A DNA stretch of 48,172 nt from Cytophagales bacterium Ga0077538 (GCA_001464155.1 LNEN01000253.1:1-48172), one strand, 5' to 3'; positions 26,682 to 36,579 are shown, numbered from the stretch's first letter. Numbers and translations are program-made. Notes: generated by a model from the sequence alone, not told the origin.

Positions 26682-29498
26682 TTAACGGCTTAAGTACAGA
26701 TTTCGTTCGCTGTAAATATTCAAGAAATAATCGTCCATTAAATCATCTATAAAATAAATGGCTTCGCCAGTCGACTTCATTTCAGGACCCAGTTCTTTGT
26801 TCACATCGGGGAATTTACTGAAAGAGAACACAGGTTCTTTAATGGCATACCCTTTCTTTGTTGGTTTGAAGTTGAAGTCAGTCACCTTCTTCTCACCCAA
26901 CATCACCTTGGTAGCGAAGTTTACGTATGGCTCATCGTAAGCTTTGCAAATGAACGGCACCGTGCGGGAAGCACGAGGATTTGCTTCGATGATGTATACC
27001 TTGTCGCGCTGTATTGCAAATTGTATGTTGATGAGTCCCTTTACTTTCAGGGCTTGTGCAATGCGTGTACTGTAGGTCTCAATTTGCTTGATAATAAAAT
27101 CACCCAAATTGTAAGGAGGTAACACTGCATACGAATCGCCCGAGTGAATACCAGCCGGCTCGATATGCTGCATAATGCCAATGATGTAAACATTCTCTCC
27201 ATCACAAATGGCATCAGCTTCTGCTTCGATGGCTCCATCTAAGTAATGATCCAGCAATACCTTATTGTCAGGAAGATGTTTCCAGATGTCAATGATGTGT
27301 GATTCGAGTTCTTTTTCGTTGATGACAATCTTCATGCTTTGTCCACCTAATACATAGGAAGGACGAACCAAAAGCGGGAAACCGATGGTCTTAGAAATTT
27401 CCAACGCTTCATCTGGATCAGTGGCTACACCAAATTCTGGATAGGGAATGTTTTGTTCTTTCAGCAATTGAGAGAAACGACCTCTGTCTTCTGCTAAATC
27501 GAGTGAGTCGAAAGAAGTACCGATAATCTTGATACCGTACTTGTGTAATTTCTCCGCGAGCTTCAAGGCTGTTTGCCCACCTAGCTGTACAATAACACCT
27601 TCTGGTTTTTCATGCTGAATGATGTCGTACAAATGTTCCCAGAATACGGGTTCAAAATAAAGTTTATCTGCAATGTCGAAATCGGTAGAAACTGTTTCAG
27701 GGTTACAGTTGATCATGATGGTTTCGTAACCACATTCTTTCGCAGCCAATACTCCATGCACGCACGAGTAGTCAAACTCAATACCTTGTCCGATGCGGTT
27801 AGGACCTGAGCCCAATACCACCACCTTCTTTTTAGTAGAAGGAATCGATTCGTTCTCTGTATCGAAGGTTGAGTAGTAATAAGGAGTTTTTGCTTCGAAT
27901 TCGGCTGCACAGGTATCTACTAATTTGAAGACACGCTTAATGCCTAATTCAATTCTTCTGTTGAAGACTTCACTTTCTAAGGCATGAAGCAAGTGTGCAA
28001 TTTGTCGGTCTCCAAATCCTTTTTCTTTTGCTTTGCGCAGAAGCGGAGTTGGAATTGTTTTAACATCGAAGGTTGCAATTTCTTTTTCGATGGTAACGAG
28101 CTCTTCAATTTGTTTGAGGAACCATTTATCGATGCGGGTGATTTTTCCGATGGTCTTTAGCGGTATACCAATCTTGATCGCATCATGAATATGGAACAAG
28201 CGGTTCCAGGTGGGATTGGCCAACGAATACAACAACTCATCTTGGTTGCGCAATTCTTTTCCATCGGCACCAATTCCGTTTCTTCTAATTTCTAACGACT
28301 GACAGGCTTTTTGTAAGGCTTCCTGGAAATTTCTTCCAATGCCCATCACTTCTCCAACAGACTTCATCTGCAAACCAAGTCTGCGGTCAGCACCTTGGAA
28401 CTTGTCAAAATTCCAGCGAGGAATTTTTACAATAACATAATCCAGTGCGGGTTCGAAGTAGGCAGTTGTAGTACCAGTAATGGCATTCTTCAATTCATCC
28501 AGATTGTATCCGATGGCCAGCTTGGCAGCAATTTTTGCAATGGGATATCCTGTTGCTTTGGAGGCGAGTGCGGACGAACGAGAAACCCGTGGATTGATTT
28601 CAATACCAATGATTTGTTCATCGTTATCTGGATTGACAGAGAACTGCACATTACACCCTCCGGCAAACTGACCAATGCCATTCATCATTTTAATGGCGAG
28701 GTCACGCATGCGCTGATACGTGGTATCAGGCAGCGTCATCGCAGGAGCTACCGTAATAGAGTCTCCTGTGTGTATGCCCATCGGGTCAAAGTTCTCGATG
28801 GAACAGATGATGATGACATTGCCATTGCCATCGCGCAGTAATTCTAACTCATATTCTTTCCAACCGAAAATAGATTGCTCTACCAATACTTCGTGTACAG
28901 GAGAAGCATGCAATCCTCTATTCAAGGCTTCATCAAATTCTTCTGGTGTGTTCACAAAACCACCTCCGGTCCCACCGAGTGTGTACGAAGGGCGAATGAC
29001 CAAAGGGAAGCCTGTTTCTTGTGCTATTTCCTTTCCTTCCAGAAAAGATTTTGCTGTGCGACCTTTACAAACGCCCACATTTAGCTGAATCATCAGCTGG
29101 CGAAATTTCTCGCGATCTTCTGTCGTCTCGATGGCGTGAATATCCACGCCAATGATGCGTACACCGAAGTGATTCCAGATTCCAGCTTTATCGCACTCAA
29201 TGCACAAATTCAGGGCAGTTTGGCCACCCATGGTAGGGAGCACCGCATCGATGTTGTGTTTTTCTAAAATTTCACGAATCGATTTCTTGGTGAGAGGCTT
29301 CAAATACACATGATCGGCTGTCACTTTGTCCGTCATGATGGTGGCAGGATTGGAGTTAATCAGCACCACTTCAATACCTTCTTCGCGCAGCGAACGGGAG
29401 GCTTGTGAGCCGGCATAGTCAAATTCGCAGGCTTGACCGATGATAATAGGGCCGCTACCGATAATCAGTACGGATCGAATACTTCTGTCGCGTGGCAT
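26682..29498 (-). CDS. carB: Carbamoyl-phosphate synthase large subunit
   Basis: CarB makes carbamoyl phosphate from bicarbonate, ammonia and two ATP for arginine and pyrimidine synthesis, taking ammonia from CarA. The 938-residue protein has two homologous ATP-grasp halves, each with a pre-grasp domain starting VLIIGSGPIIIGQACEFDYA and VVVLGSGPNRIGQGIEFDYS, then RPSYTLGGTGGG and RPSYVLGGQ, and IGIEINPRVSRSSALAS and YIIEANPRASRTVPF. It ends at residue 938 without the C-terminal MGS-like allosteric domain of the 1073-residue E. coli enzyme. Such shorter forms are, to my recollection, usual in this phylum, so I do not regard it as truncated. carA is not in the window. Confidence 0.95.
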   Translation of the reverse strand: MPRDRSIRSVLIIGSGPIIIGQACEFDYAGSQASRSLREEGIEVVLINSNPATIMTDKVTADHVYLKPLTKKSIREILEKHNIDAVLPTMGGQTALNLCIECDKAGIWNHFGVRIIGVDIHAIETTEDREKFRQLMIQLNVGVCKGRTAKSFLEGKEIAQETGFPLVIRPSYTLGGTGGGFVNTPEEFDEALNRGLHASPVHEVLVEQSIFGWKEYELELLRDGNGNVIIICSIENFDPMGIHTGDSITVAPAMTLPDTTYQRMRDLAIKMMNGIGQFAGGCNVQFSVNPDNDEQIIGIEINPRVSRSSALASKATGYPIAKIAAKLAIGYNLDELKNAITGTTTAYFEPALDYVIVKIPRWNFDKFQGADRRLGLQMKSVGEVMGIGRNFQEALQKACQSLEIRRNGIGADGKELRNQDELLYSLANPTWNRLFHIHDAIKIGIPLKTIGKITRIDKWFLKQIEELVTIEKEIATFDVKTIPTPLLRKAKEKGFGDRQIAHLLHALESEVFNRRIELGIKRVFKLVDTCAAEFEAKTPYYYSTFDTENESIPSTKKKVVVLGSGPNRIGQGIEFDYSCVHGVLAAKECGYETIMINCNPETVSTDFDIADKLYFEPVFWEHLYDIIQHEKPEGVIVQLGGQTALKLAEKLHKYGIKIIGTSFDSLDLAEDRGRFSQLLKEQNIPYPEFGVATDPDEALEISKTIGFPLLVRPSYVLGGQSMKIVINEKELESHIIDIWKHLPDNKVLLDHYLDGAIEAEADAICDGENVYIIGIMQHIEPAGIHSGDSYAVLPPYNLGDFIIKQIETYSTRIAQALKVKGLINIQFAIQRDKVYIIEANPRASRTVPFICKAYDEPYVNFATKVMLGEKKVTDFNFKPTKKGYAIKEPVFSFSKFPDVNKELGPEMKSTGEAIYFIDDLMDDYFLNIYSERNLYLSR

Positions 29499-29527
29499 AG
29501 GGCAAGAGTGGTATGGTTAAAATCTCG

Positions 29528-29535
29528 CAAAAGTA
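29528..29535 (-). promoter_or_regulatory. -7 element (TACTTTTG) upstream of carB
   Basis: TACTTTTG on the minus strand matches TAnnTTTG, 30 bases before the carB ATG (29498). No clear -33 TTTG is visible. Confidence 0.45.
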
Positions 29536-29585
29536 ATCCTTGAACGTTGCATTTTTAGCCTTAGCAGGAATTTTTTGCAGAAATA

Positions 29586-29611
29586 AAAAACCCCGCTCTA
29601 GGGCGGGGCTT
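29586..29611 (-). terminator. Terminator of the T9SS subtilase gene
   Basis: On the minus strand CCCCGC pairs with GCGGGG around CCTAGA and is followed by TTTTTTATTT. It lies just after the stop codon at 29615-29617. Confidence 0.9.
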
Positions 29612-29614
29612 ATA

Positions 29615-30472
29615 TTAGTATTTCACAATTCTTCGCATGACAAGATCTTTTTCATCGGAGACCTTAATTAAGTAAATGCCGGCCGGTAAATCAGATAGTT
29701 CAAACGATTGGATTAGCTCATTTTCTTGCCGAGTCATTGTTTTCCTACTAATCACAATACCTTGGGTATTGACTAATTCTACAGAACCAATCACAGCCCT
29801 TATAAACTGAGCTTTCACCGCGATGCGTTCACGGGCAGGGTTTGGAAATACTTGAACTGGAAAGGCCGCGGCTGTTTCCGAGAGGCTGGTGACAATATCC
29901 AGCGTTTCCGCAAACTGATTTTGACATCCGTTGGAGTAGGTCACGATCAAAGAAACGGTGTAGGCACCGATTGCTGCAAAAGTGTGAGTTGGATTCTGCT
30001 CTGTGCTAGTGGCACCATCTCCAAAATCCCATGCCCATGAAACAGCGTCTGGATGAGCATACGTAAAGGAGATAGATTCTTCTACGATCAAATCTGTTGA
30101 TGTTGTAAAGCTTTCATCAGGAACCAACAACACAGTAACAGGAATGGCGGAAGAGGTAGAAGTACATCCATTTGAATTGTCTCGCACCTGTACTGTATAG
30201 TCGCCTGCTGCAGTGGCAGTAATGCTTTGGGTAGTTTCTCCGGTACTCCATAGGTAGGCATCGGCAGCCCCTGCTGAAAGTATAACACCTTCACCTTCAC
30301 AAATAATTGTAGGGTTTTGAGCACTGATGCTGACAGGAGGAGCAGGTAATACTGTAGTGGTGAGTGGAACGGAAGTGTTTTCGCAGCCCAAGGAAATATC
30401 TTTGACGGTTACAGAATAGGTCCCTGCTGTTGTCACATCGATAGACCGTGTGGTAGCTCCGGTACTCCACAA
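29615..30472 (-). CDS. C-terminal fragment of the subtilase gene: Ig-like repeats, PKD domain, T9SS sorting domain
   Basis: This open stretch continues the S8 peptidase in a third frame. It contains two gliding-motility-type Ig-like repeats ([13 protein letters not shown]..., [13 protein letters not shown]...). A PKD domain follows, with [19 protein letters not shown]. It ends with a type A T9SS sorting domain ([14 protein letters not shown]... [21 protein letters not shown]), which directs secretion through the type IX system and surface attachment. Comparison with its own second repeat ([23 protein letters not shown]) shows that about 12 residues before ADEYLW are missing at the junction near 30484-30503, where CTTCGG and CCGAAG form a perfect inverted repeat. 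It is not an independent gene. Confidence 0.85.
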   Translation of the reverse strand: MWSTGATTRSIDVTTAGTYSVTVKDISLGCENTSVPLTTTVLPAPPVSISAQNPTIICEGEGVILSAGAADAYLWSTGETTQSITATAAGDYTVQVRDNSNGCTSTSSAIPVTVLLVPDESFTTSTDLIVEESISFTYAHPDAVSWAWDFGDGATSTEQNPTHTFAAIGAYTVSLIVTYSNGCQNQFAETLDIVTSLSETAAAFPVQVFPNPARERIAVKAQFIRAVIGSVELVNTQGIVISRKTMTRQENELIQSFELSDLPAGIYLIKVSDEKDLVMRRIVKY

Positions 30473-30900
30473 ATATTCATCTGCTTCGGAGAAGGGCCCG
30501 AAGTTGAGATAAGTGGTTTTGCCTTTAAGATAACATCTACTTTTGTACGAACACTTTCGTATGCATTGATGGCATTGGCAGCGTAAAAGGTTGTATCTGA
30601 TAAAAGAGAGGAAGTGATAAATGAATTACCTTCCGCAATGGCCTCGCCTCCGGTAAAAGAGGTGTACCACTTAACAGCACTGGAGGCAGTGGCGTCAATG
30701 CTTGCTGCGTTTCCATAACAAACAGGTGCCACGGTTGCCACGGGTTTATCCAGGGTAAAGGCACGGTTATACAAAGTGTCAGCATGCGCAGCAGATTTCA
30801 AAAGTTCTTCCAAATTGTTGGCTGCATGCAAGGCGAAGGCAATGGTAACCTCTTCGTTTACCCCAATGAAAACGGGTGAAGCAGAAACTACATGACTCAG
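30433..30900 (-). CDS. Middle fragment of the subtilase gene
   Basis: An open stretch in a second frame that continues the peptidase gene. It starts, without a proper initiation codon, at [24 protein letters not shown], a segment normally found after the DEEKFASLS motif of secreted Bacteroidota proteases. It ends where the frame shifts again into Ig-like repeats. It contains AHAADTLYN and an Ig-like module ([22 protein letters not shown]). On its own it has no start or signal peptide; it makes sense only as part of one gene running from 33305 to 29615. Confidence 0.75.
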   Translation of the reverse strand: MSHVVSASPVFIGVNEEVTIAFALHAANNLEELLKSAAHADTLYNRAFTLDKPVATVAPVCYGNAASIDATASSAVKWYTSFTGGEAIAEGNSFITSSLLSDTTFYAANAINAYESVRTKVDVILKAKPLISTSGPSPKQMNICGVPELPHGLSM

Positions 30901-33305
30901 CTAGAAAGTGAGGCAAATTTTTCTTCATCGGTGTATCCATCATAGAGACCAAAAGGATTATTGGCAATACTCTGGTTATTGTCAATAGCATAGTGATTGG
31001 CGCTTTGATTTAAAACTTGAATGCCGGCATGAGGCAGGTCATCAGAAACTTTTGGAAATACATAGCCTATTTTCTTTTCTACATTCCAGGCCGCTGCGTC
31101 TTGTGCGCCATTGCCGCTGATGTCCCAATCAGCAAAAAGCCCGAAGCGAAATCCAGTGAGTGGAACAGTCGAAACATTTTTAATCTTGTACTCCAGAATG
31201 ATAAACGTATTGTAAGGAGCTTCTTTGCGCACATAGGAGCGGTAGAATACCTGCAACGAGGCGTTTGTCAGGGAAGATGCATTCACGAATGATCCATACA
31301 CTTCCGCGTTGGATTTCTCACCGGGCACTATTTTCTTGATCGGGTCTATAGGTGAAAAATCCTGGTCGAAGGCACCATTTATTCCGCGCACGTTATTGCT
31401 CAATTGTGCGGAGGAGGAGCCCATCAACAAGCCCATTTCATATAGGATAGGCGCTTCATTAAACACAAAACCATTTCCTTTTCCTTGGGTACTTGGGTCG
31501 TCAAAACCGATTCGGCCACGAGAACTAATGGAGGAGGTTATTTGATTTTCATCGATGTCTAAGAACGATGGGTTAACACTGAAAGTAATCACCTGGAAAT
31601 CGGTATAGGCTCCATCCTGAATGGAAATTTTAATGTTTACTTCCAGATTCTCGGGAGTATTCTGTGCAATAGTTACCGGAAAGATCTTAGATGTTTTCTG
31701 GTTCGTCCCTAGAAACCCAACGGATTGTTGCGGAGATGCAATACTCACTAATGTTGAAGAGGAGGATAGCGTAACAGTCAGTCCGCTGGTGGTGGGGGAT
31801 AGATAGTTGGTAAAATCAAGAGATAAATTACTGGTCTCTCCTAAAACAGGAGAGCCTCCCCCGGTACCTAACAGACGGGGATTGCTAACCCGCACTGAAG
31901 GACCTGTGTACTGGAGAGCTCGTTGTATATCCAACCGCCCCTTTCCCAATTTATCAGCCAACACAGAAATATTTGCGCTGTAAATAGAAGCGTCTGCAGA
32001 AGCCCTGATCACCTCGCTCACTTGCAGGGCTGATAACTCTGGTTTGTGCGCCCACACCAAGGCAGCGGCTCCCGCAACAATGGGACATGAGAAGGAAGTC
32101 CCCTGCACAAATCCATAGGTGTCGTTATACTGAGTGCTGAAAATACTTACCCCTGGGGCACATACATCTACAGTGTACCCAGAGTTGGAGAATGTTGCTT
32201 TTACATCGGTTTGGGTGGTGGCAGCAACGGATAAAACGTAATCATAACCGGAGGGAAAGTGAGGATCCTGTGAGTTTTCATTACCAGCGGCACCGACTAC
32301 TAAACATCCTAAATCCAAGCTTACGTACGTAATGATATCTTGCGCTATTTGACTTCTGAAAGAACCTCCCCACGAAGCGTTAATAATTTTTCGGGAAACA
32401 TTATCAGCTGTTAGTGTATTGGCGGCATAAAGAATACCATCATACCCAAAGTACACGCTTAAACTATTGGTTCGTTGATTATCGGCTGTATGTTTTGTGA
32501 AATTGTTGGCAGAGGCACCAGCACATCCTGCCACCCATACACCGTGCGTTAACACGCCAACACTACCGGTTTGTTTTAAGTTAGGATCATTATCACCTAC
32601 AAAATTTGAGTTGAAAATATTGAGTGTATCTTCTCCCACAAAATCCCATCCGTTTACATTGTCTACAAAACCGTCATTGTCATCATCAATTCCGTTTCCG
32701 GCAACCTCATCCGGATTCGTGTAAATGTTTCCTGCCAGGTCCGGATGGTTCAGGTCTCCACCAGAGTCAATGATGGCGATGACTACCTGTTCACTTCCTT
32801 TGGTAACATCCCAGGCTTCATAGGCATTAATCAGGTCGAGATAATATTGCTGGCCTACGTTAGGATCGTTGGGTGTAAACGACATTTTATTGACAAACTC
32901 TGGCTCTACAAGTTCGAAATTTCCAAAAGCGTATAATTTGTTGATGACGGCTTCTATGTTCTGACCCGGTTGTAATACAATTCGTTCGTACAAACCAATG
33001 TCAATTTTGCTAGGTGATTGAAAGGGCCCGCGCCAGGTTGCATTTTTTTGAACCAATCGGGCAGGCGCCAATGCCTTGGAGGCGATGATGTCCACTCCGG
33101 GCACAGACAGATTTGCTCTTCCTCTAGCCTGTTGCTTTTTGTCTGCCTTCCATTTCACTAATACACTTGCCTGACTATAATCGCCTGCTTGAATAGTAGC
33201 GGGCAACCTATAGGTAGTGATATCCTTTTGTGCATGGGTCAAAGAAGCACATGCAAGGAGAACAAGCACGAGTATCGCTTTCATGAAAGTAAACTTTTGA
33301 GTCAT
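30897..33305 (-). CDS. Secreted subtilisin-like serine protease (S8), N-terminal and catalytic part of a broken gene
   Basis: The catalytic portion of a large secreted protease. The start at ATG 33305 overlaps the stop of the M19 peptidase (ATGA) and gives the signal peptide MTQKFTFMKAILVLVLLACASLTHAQ. A propeptide (about 27-140) with a GNFELVEPEFV segment precedes the S8 domain. The triad is visible: Asp180 in IAIIDSGGDLNHPD, His254 in LTHGVWVAG, Ser404 in GTSFSCPIVAGAAA, with oxyanion Asn in GAAGNENS. A beta-rich C-terminal region ends at EEKFASLSS and a stop codon. Continuations lie in other frames to 29615, so about 40 bases appear missing near 30896-30912. A calcium-like DDDNDGFVDN loop is also present. 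Nearby dipeptidase genes suggest peptide use. Confidence 0.85.
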   Translation of the reverse strand: MTQKFTFMKAILVLVLLACASLTHAQKDITTYRLPATIQAGDYSQASVLVKWKADKKQQARGRANLSVPGVDIIASKALAPARLVQKNATWRGPFQSPSKIDIGLYERIVLQPGQNIEAVINKLYAFGNFELVEPEFVNKMSFTPNDPNVGQQYYLDLINAYEAWDVTKGSEQVVIAIIDSGGDLNHPDLAGNIYTNPDEVAGNGIDDDNDGFVDNVNGWDFVGEDTLNIFNSNFVGDNDPNLKQTGSVGVLTHGVWVAGCAGASANNFTKHTADNQRTNSLSVYFGYDGILYAANTLTADNVSRKIINASWGGSFRSQIAQDIITYVSLDLGCLVVGAAGNENSQDPHFPSGYDYVLSVAATTQTDVKATFSNSGYTVDVCAPGVSIFSTQYNDTYGFVQGTSFSCPIVAGAAALVWAHKPELSALQVSEVIRASADASIYSANISVLADKLGKGRLDIQRALQYTGPSVRVSNPRLLGTGGGSPVLGETSNLSLDFTNYLSPTTSGLTVTLSSSSTLVSIASPQQSVGFLGTNQKTSKIFPVTIAQNTPENLEVNIKISIQDGAYTDFQVITFSVNPSFLDIDENQITSSISSRGRIGFDDPSTQGKGNGFVFNEAPILYEMGLLMGSSSAQLSNNVRGINGAFDQDFSPIDPIKKIVPGEKSNAEVYGSFVNASSLTNASLQVFYRSYVRKEAPYNTFIILEYKIKNVSTVPLTGFRFGLFADWDISGNGAQDAAAWNVEKKIGYVFPKVSDDLPHAGIQVLNQSANHYAIDNNQSIANNPFGLYDGYTDEEKFASLSS

Positions 33306-34528
33306 TGTAGAAAATTCCATACACGTTGAACATTGCCATAGCAAATTTTTTCAATCTCTTCAGGAGTATAGCCTCTCTTCAATAATACATAGATCAGGTT
33401 TGGATATTGACTTACATCTTTCAATCCAACCGGAAGACTGTCTCCCACACCATCGTAATCAGAACCAATGCCCACGTGGTTAATACCCGCCAGAAACTTA
33501 ACGCGATCAATGTGATCGGCTACTTTTTCTACATCAGAGAATAATTCATTATGACTCTTTACGAATTGATCAATAATGGGCTGAGCTTCTGCATCACGAG
33601 ACGTTAACTTCTTATCGCCCAAAACTTTTTCTAGGGAATCCAACAGTTTACTGTTGGTACGCGCTACTGAATCTAAAAAAGAAGCACCAAAGTTTATTTG
33701 AATAACGCCTCCGTTTTTCCCCAAGGCTTTGATCATGTCATCACTCATGTTTCGCTGAAAACCGGGAGTAAAAAACCGGCAAGAAGAATGGGAGGCAATT
33801 ACAGGAGCTTTTGTAATCTTCAAGGCATCATAAAAGGCACTATCAGAGACGTGAGAGATATCCACCATAATACCCACGTTGTTCATTTCTCTTACCACCT
33901 CTTCTCCGAAAGGACTGAGACCTTTCCAAGTGTTTAAGGTATCATAAGAAGAATCGCTGATCTGATTATCCTTACCGTGCGTGAGGGTAATGTAGCGAAT
34001 GCCTCTATCAAAGAAATACTTCACGTTAGCTAAGTCATTTCCAATAGGAGCACCATTCTCCATGCCCATTGGGAGAGAAATTTTTCCAGCCTTGGTGTTT
34101 GCTTCCAATTCTTGTGGGGTACCAGCTTTGCCAAACTTATCAGGATGCGCATCAATAATGCCATTGATCATATCAATAAGAGAGTCGGCCAATAGCTTAC
34201 CCTTGTCTTCTTGTAATTGATAACGTGAAGGAATATAAATAGACATAAAGGGAGCATCCAGGCCTCCTTTTTTGGCTCGTTCATAATCAAAGTCACCCTC
34301 TGTTGTACTTAAGGGAATGCCTAAAAACTCCTTCTCGAGTCTGAAGTTTTTTATTTTCAGACGATACGGTAAGTCTACGTGGCCGTCTGTAATAATAAAT
34401 GTCTGGGCTAAGGAATCAGCAACCCTTTTAAGTTGTTCATCAGGCAAGCGGGTATAATCAATCTTTTCCGGTTGTGTACAGGAAAAGATCATAAGGCTTA
34501 GGGCAAGAACGGATACAATTCTCATCAT
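33302..34528 (-). CDS. Membrane dipeptidase (M19) lipoprotein
   Basis: A 408-residue renal-dipeptidase-type metallopeptidase that cleaves dipeptides with a zinc pair. The lipobox is FSC (Cys17), so it is exported and lipid-anchored. Zinc ligands and active-site motifs are visible: ITDGHVDLP (HxD), the MENGAPIG glutamate, DISHVSD and ASHSSC histidines, and GIGSDYDGVG near the C-terminus. It is followed, with a 4-base ATGA overlap, by the secreted subtilase, so the pair is probably translationally coupled and may act in turn on extracellular protein and the resulting dipeptides. Confidence 0.9.
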   Translation of the reverse strand: MMRIVSVLALSLMIFSCTQPEKIDYTRLPDEQLKRVADSLAQTFIITDGHVDLPYRLKIKNFRLEKEFLGIPLSTTEGDFDYERAKKGGLDAPFMSIYIPSRYQLQEDKGKLLADSLIDMINGIIDAHPDKFGKAGTPQELEANTKAGKISLPMGMENGAPIGNDLANVKYFFDRGIRYITLTHGKDNQISDSSYDTLNTWKGLSPFGEEVVREMNNVGIMVDISHVSDSAFYDALKITKAPVIASHSSCRFFTPGFQRNMSDDMIKALGKNGGVIQINFGASFLDSVARTNSKLLDSLEKVLGDKKLTSRDAEAQPIIDQFVKSHNELFSDVEKVADHIDRVKFLAGINHVGIGSDYDGVGDSLPVGLKDVSQYPNLIYVLLKRGYTPEEIEKICYGNVQRVWNFLQ

Positions 34529-34590
34529 CGGTATATGTAAATTTAAGGCTCAAAAGATATTCAATTATTCTCTTATCTCCATTCTTATTC

Positions 34591-34845
34591 ATGGCAGATC
34601 AGCAGCACACGTTACCTGAGTTTACCAAAACGCAACTGGCTTTGCGAAACGGGCAGGACAAACCCCAGATTTGGGTAGCCCTAGATGGGGTAATTTATGA
34701 GGTGACGGACTCAAGATTGTGGAAGAACGGCAAACATCATGAACACTGGGCAGGACAGGATTTAACGGACGAGTTAAAAGATGCACCTCACACGGAGAAA
34801 GTGTTTGAGAAATTTAAAGCAATAGGCCGATTGAAGGCTACTTAG
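34591..34845 (+). CDS. Cytochrome b5-like heme-binding domain protein
   Basis: An 84-residue single-domain protein with the pattern of cytochrome b5-like/membrane-associated progesterone receptor domains: FTKTQLALRNGQ, IWVALDGVIYEVTDS, a WKNGKHHEHWAGQDLTDEL segment and APHTEKVFEKFKAIGRL. No signal peptide or membrane helix is present, so it is probably cytosolic. Heme or steroid binding is typical of the fold but not shown here. It is followed by a heptamer array and the amino-sugar kinase gene. Confidence 0.8.
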   Translation: MADQQHTLPEFTKTQLALRNGQDKPQIWVALDGVIYEVTDSRLWKNGKHHEHWAGQDLTDELKDAPHTEKVFEKFKAIGRLKAT

Positions 34846-34851
34846 TTTAGA

Positions 34852-34914
34852 AGCTTCGAGCCACAAGCTTTTAGCTACGGGCTCGGAGCTCGCGGCTATT
34901 AGCTTTGCGCTTTG
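34852..34914. repeat. Heptamer array (9 degenerate units)
   Basis: Nine 7-base units in a row: AGCTTCG, AGCCACA, AGCTTTT, AGCTACG, GGCTCGG, AGCTCGC, GGCTATT, AGCTTTG, CGCTTTG (consensus about (A/G)GCTNNG). They fill the gap between the cytochrome b5-like gene and the kinase ATG at 34926. Confidence 0.8.
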
Positions 34915-34925
34915 TATTTTTACAC

Positions 34926-35771
34926 ATGATCTTAATTGCCGACAGCGGAGCCTCTAAAACAGATTGGAGACTTATTGACGAAACCGGGAAAGTTGAACAA
35001 GCCCAAACCATCGGATTTAATCCTTACTACCAATCCATCGACCAGTTTGAGAAGGAAGTAAGTGAGGTACTGTTGCCTCAGATAAAGTTTGCACCAGAAA
35101 AAATTGACGACTACGGTACGGGTTGTTCTTCCGATAAAAACAGAAAATTGATTCGGAACGTTTTCGAAAAGCATTTTCGTGATGCTCACATTGAAGTTTG
35201 GCACGATTTGCTCGCAGCCGCCCGGGCACTGTGTGGCACGGAAGAGGGTATTGCCTGCATTTTGGGCACCGGCTCTAACTCTTGTTATTACGATGGAACA
35301 ACCATTGTGGATAATGTAACATCCTTAGGCTACGTATTGGGAGACGAGGGCTCTGGTGCCTATTTAGGCAAGCGCATCGTGGCCGACTACCTTCGAAAAG
35401 ATTTACCAGAGAAACTCTGGGATCAATTTAAACAACGCTTCCCCTATGAACGAGAAGAATTTTTGGATCGCATTTACAATCAGGAAATGCCCAGTCGTTT
35501 TTTAGGCAGCTTCTCCCATTTCATTTTTCAACACCTTAACGAGCCGTATTGCCACCAATTGGTGCGCAGTAGTTTTGAAGAATTTTTTGAAAAAAATGTG
35601 ATGAAGTACCATCGCTATGAACAGTTGAAGGTTCATTTTACCGGATCGGTTTCTTTTTACTTCAGCAATATTCTTCGTCAGGTAGCGAAAGAGAAGAACA
35701 TCAGTGTTCAGCATATTTTAGAGAGCCCGATTGCCGGACTTACTTTGTACCACAAAAAAGATTTGAACTAA
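34926..35771 (+). CDS. BadF/BadG-type N-acetylhexosamine kinase (MurK/NagK-like)
   Basis: A 281-residue ATP-dependent kinase of the ASKHA fold. Motifs: phosphate-1 MILIADSGASKTDWRL, catalytic/connect region HDLLAAARALCG, phosphate-2 CILGTGSNSC and GDEGSGAYLG, adenosine VHFTGSVSFYF. The start is ATG 34926; an earlier TTG would add seven residues from the heptamer repeat. Members phosphorylate N-acetylglucosamine or N-acetylmuramic acid. The murQ gene begins 1 base after its stop, as in the murTKQ cluster of the oral Bacteroidota species Tannerella forsythia, so MurNAc kinase (MurK) activity is plausible. No MurNAc transporter gene (murT) is seen here. Confidence 0.85.
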   Translation: MILIADSGASKTDWRLIDETGKVEQAQTIGFNPYYQSIDQFEKEVSEVLLPQIKFAPEKIDDYGTGCSSDKNRKLIRNVFEKHFRDAHIEVWHDLLAAARALCGTEEGIACILGTGSNSCYYDGTTIVDNVTSLGYVLGDEGSGAYLGKRIVADYLRKDLPEKLWDQFKQRFPYEREEFLDRIYNQEMPSRFLGSFSHFIFQHLNEPYCHQLVRSSFEEFFEKNVMKYHRYEQLKVHFTGSVSFYFSNILRQVAKEKNISVQHILESPIAGLTLYHKKDLN

Positions 35772-35772
35772 C

Positions 35773-36579
35773 GTGTCCACAACCGAATCCTCTTCGAACT
35801 ATAACAACCTCGAGCAGATGTCTGTGCGTGAGTTGCTAACCAACATTAACCGCGAAGATCAAACCGTGCCGCTGGCGATTGAAAAAGTATTACCACAAAT
35901 AGAAGCATTGGTGAATATTATTGTGGAAAAGGTGAATGCCGGAGGACGCTTGTTTTACATAGGAGCCGGCACAAGTGGTCGCTTGGGAATCTTAGACGCA
36001 TCAGAAATTCCGCCTACCTACGGTATGCCGCATGGTAAAGTAATTGGCATAATTGCCGGAGGAGATGGTGCTATCCGCAAAGCTGTGGAGCATGCGGAAG
36101 ACAATGAAACACAAGCCTGGAAGGATTTAGAAGAGCATCTCATCAATCAGAACGATGTATTGATTGGCATTGCCGCGTCAGGCAGAACACCTTACGTCAT
36201 CGGAGGTGTAAAATCAGCCAGGGCAAATGGCATTGTTACTGGATCTATTACTTGTAATGCAAACTCAGAGGTGAGCAAGCAAGTGGAGTACCCAATTGAA
36301 GTTGTGGTTGGTCCAGAGTTTGTAACGGGCAGCACGCGCATGAAAGCAGGGACTGCGCAAAAATTAGTGTTGAACATGATCAGCACCACGACCATGATCA
36401 AACTTGGCAGAGTAAAGGGCAACAAGATGGTGGACATGCTGCTGACAAATAATAAGCTGGTCGATCGTGGAGCGCGCATGATTATGGACGAGTTAAAGAT
36501 AAGTCAAGCAGAAGCAGAGAAACTTTTGCTAGAGCATGGTTCTGTTCGCAAGGCCATCGAAAGCACGCGGCATGCATGA
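35773..36579 (+). CDS. murQ: N-acetylmuramic acid 6-phosphate etherase
   Basis: MurQ removes the lactyl ether from MurNAc-6-phosphate, giving GlcNAc-6-phosphate and D-lactate in cell-wall sugar recycling. The 268-residue protein has a SIS fold: GAGTSGRLGILDASEIPPTYG, GIIAGGDGAIRKAVEHAED (catalytic Glu region), IGIAASGRTPYVIG and FVTGSTRMKAGTAQKLVLNM. The start is GTG at 35773, one base after the kinase stop, and the end overlaps the next gene's ATG by 8 bases, so three genes are tightly coupled. Confidence 0.9.
   Translation: MSTTESSSNYNNLEQMSVRELLTNINREDQTVPLAIEKVLPQIEALVNIIVEKVNAGGRLFYIGAGTSGRLGILDASEIPPTYGMPHGKVIGIIAGGDGAIRKAVEHAEDNETQAWKDLEEHLINQNDVLIGIAASGRTPYVIGGVKSARANGIVTGSITCNANSEVSKQVEYPIEVVVGPEFVTGSTRMKAGTAQKLVLNMISTTTMIKLGRVKGNKMVDMLLTNNKLVDRGARMIMDELKISQAEAEKLLLEHGSVRKAIESTRHA

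Noticed and set aside
26682-29498. Truncated CarB (938 rather than about 1073 residues)
   Set aside because: Only the regulatory MGS domain is absent and the ending is clean; shorter CarB appears normal for this group.
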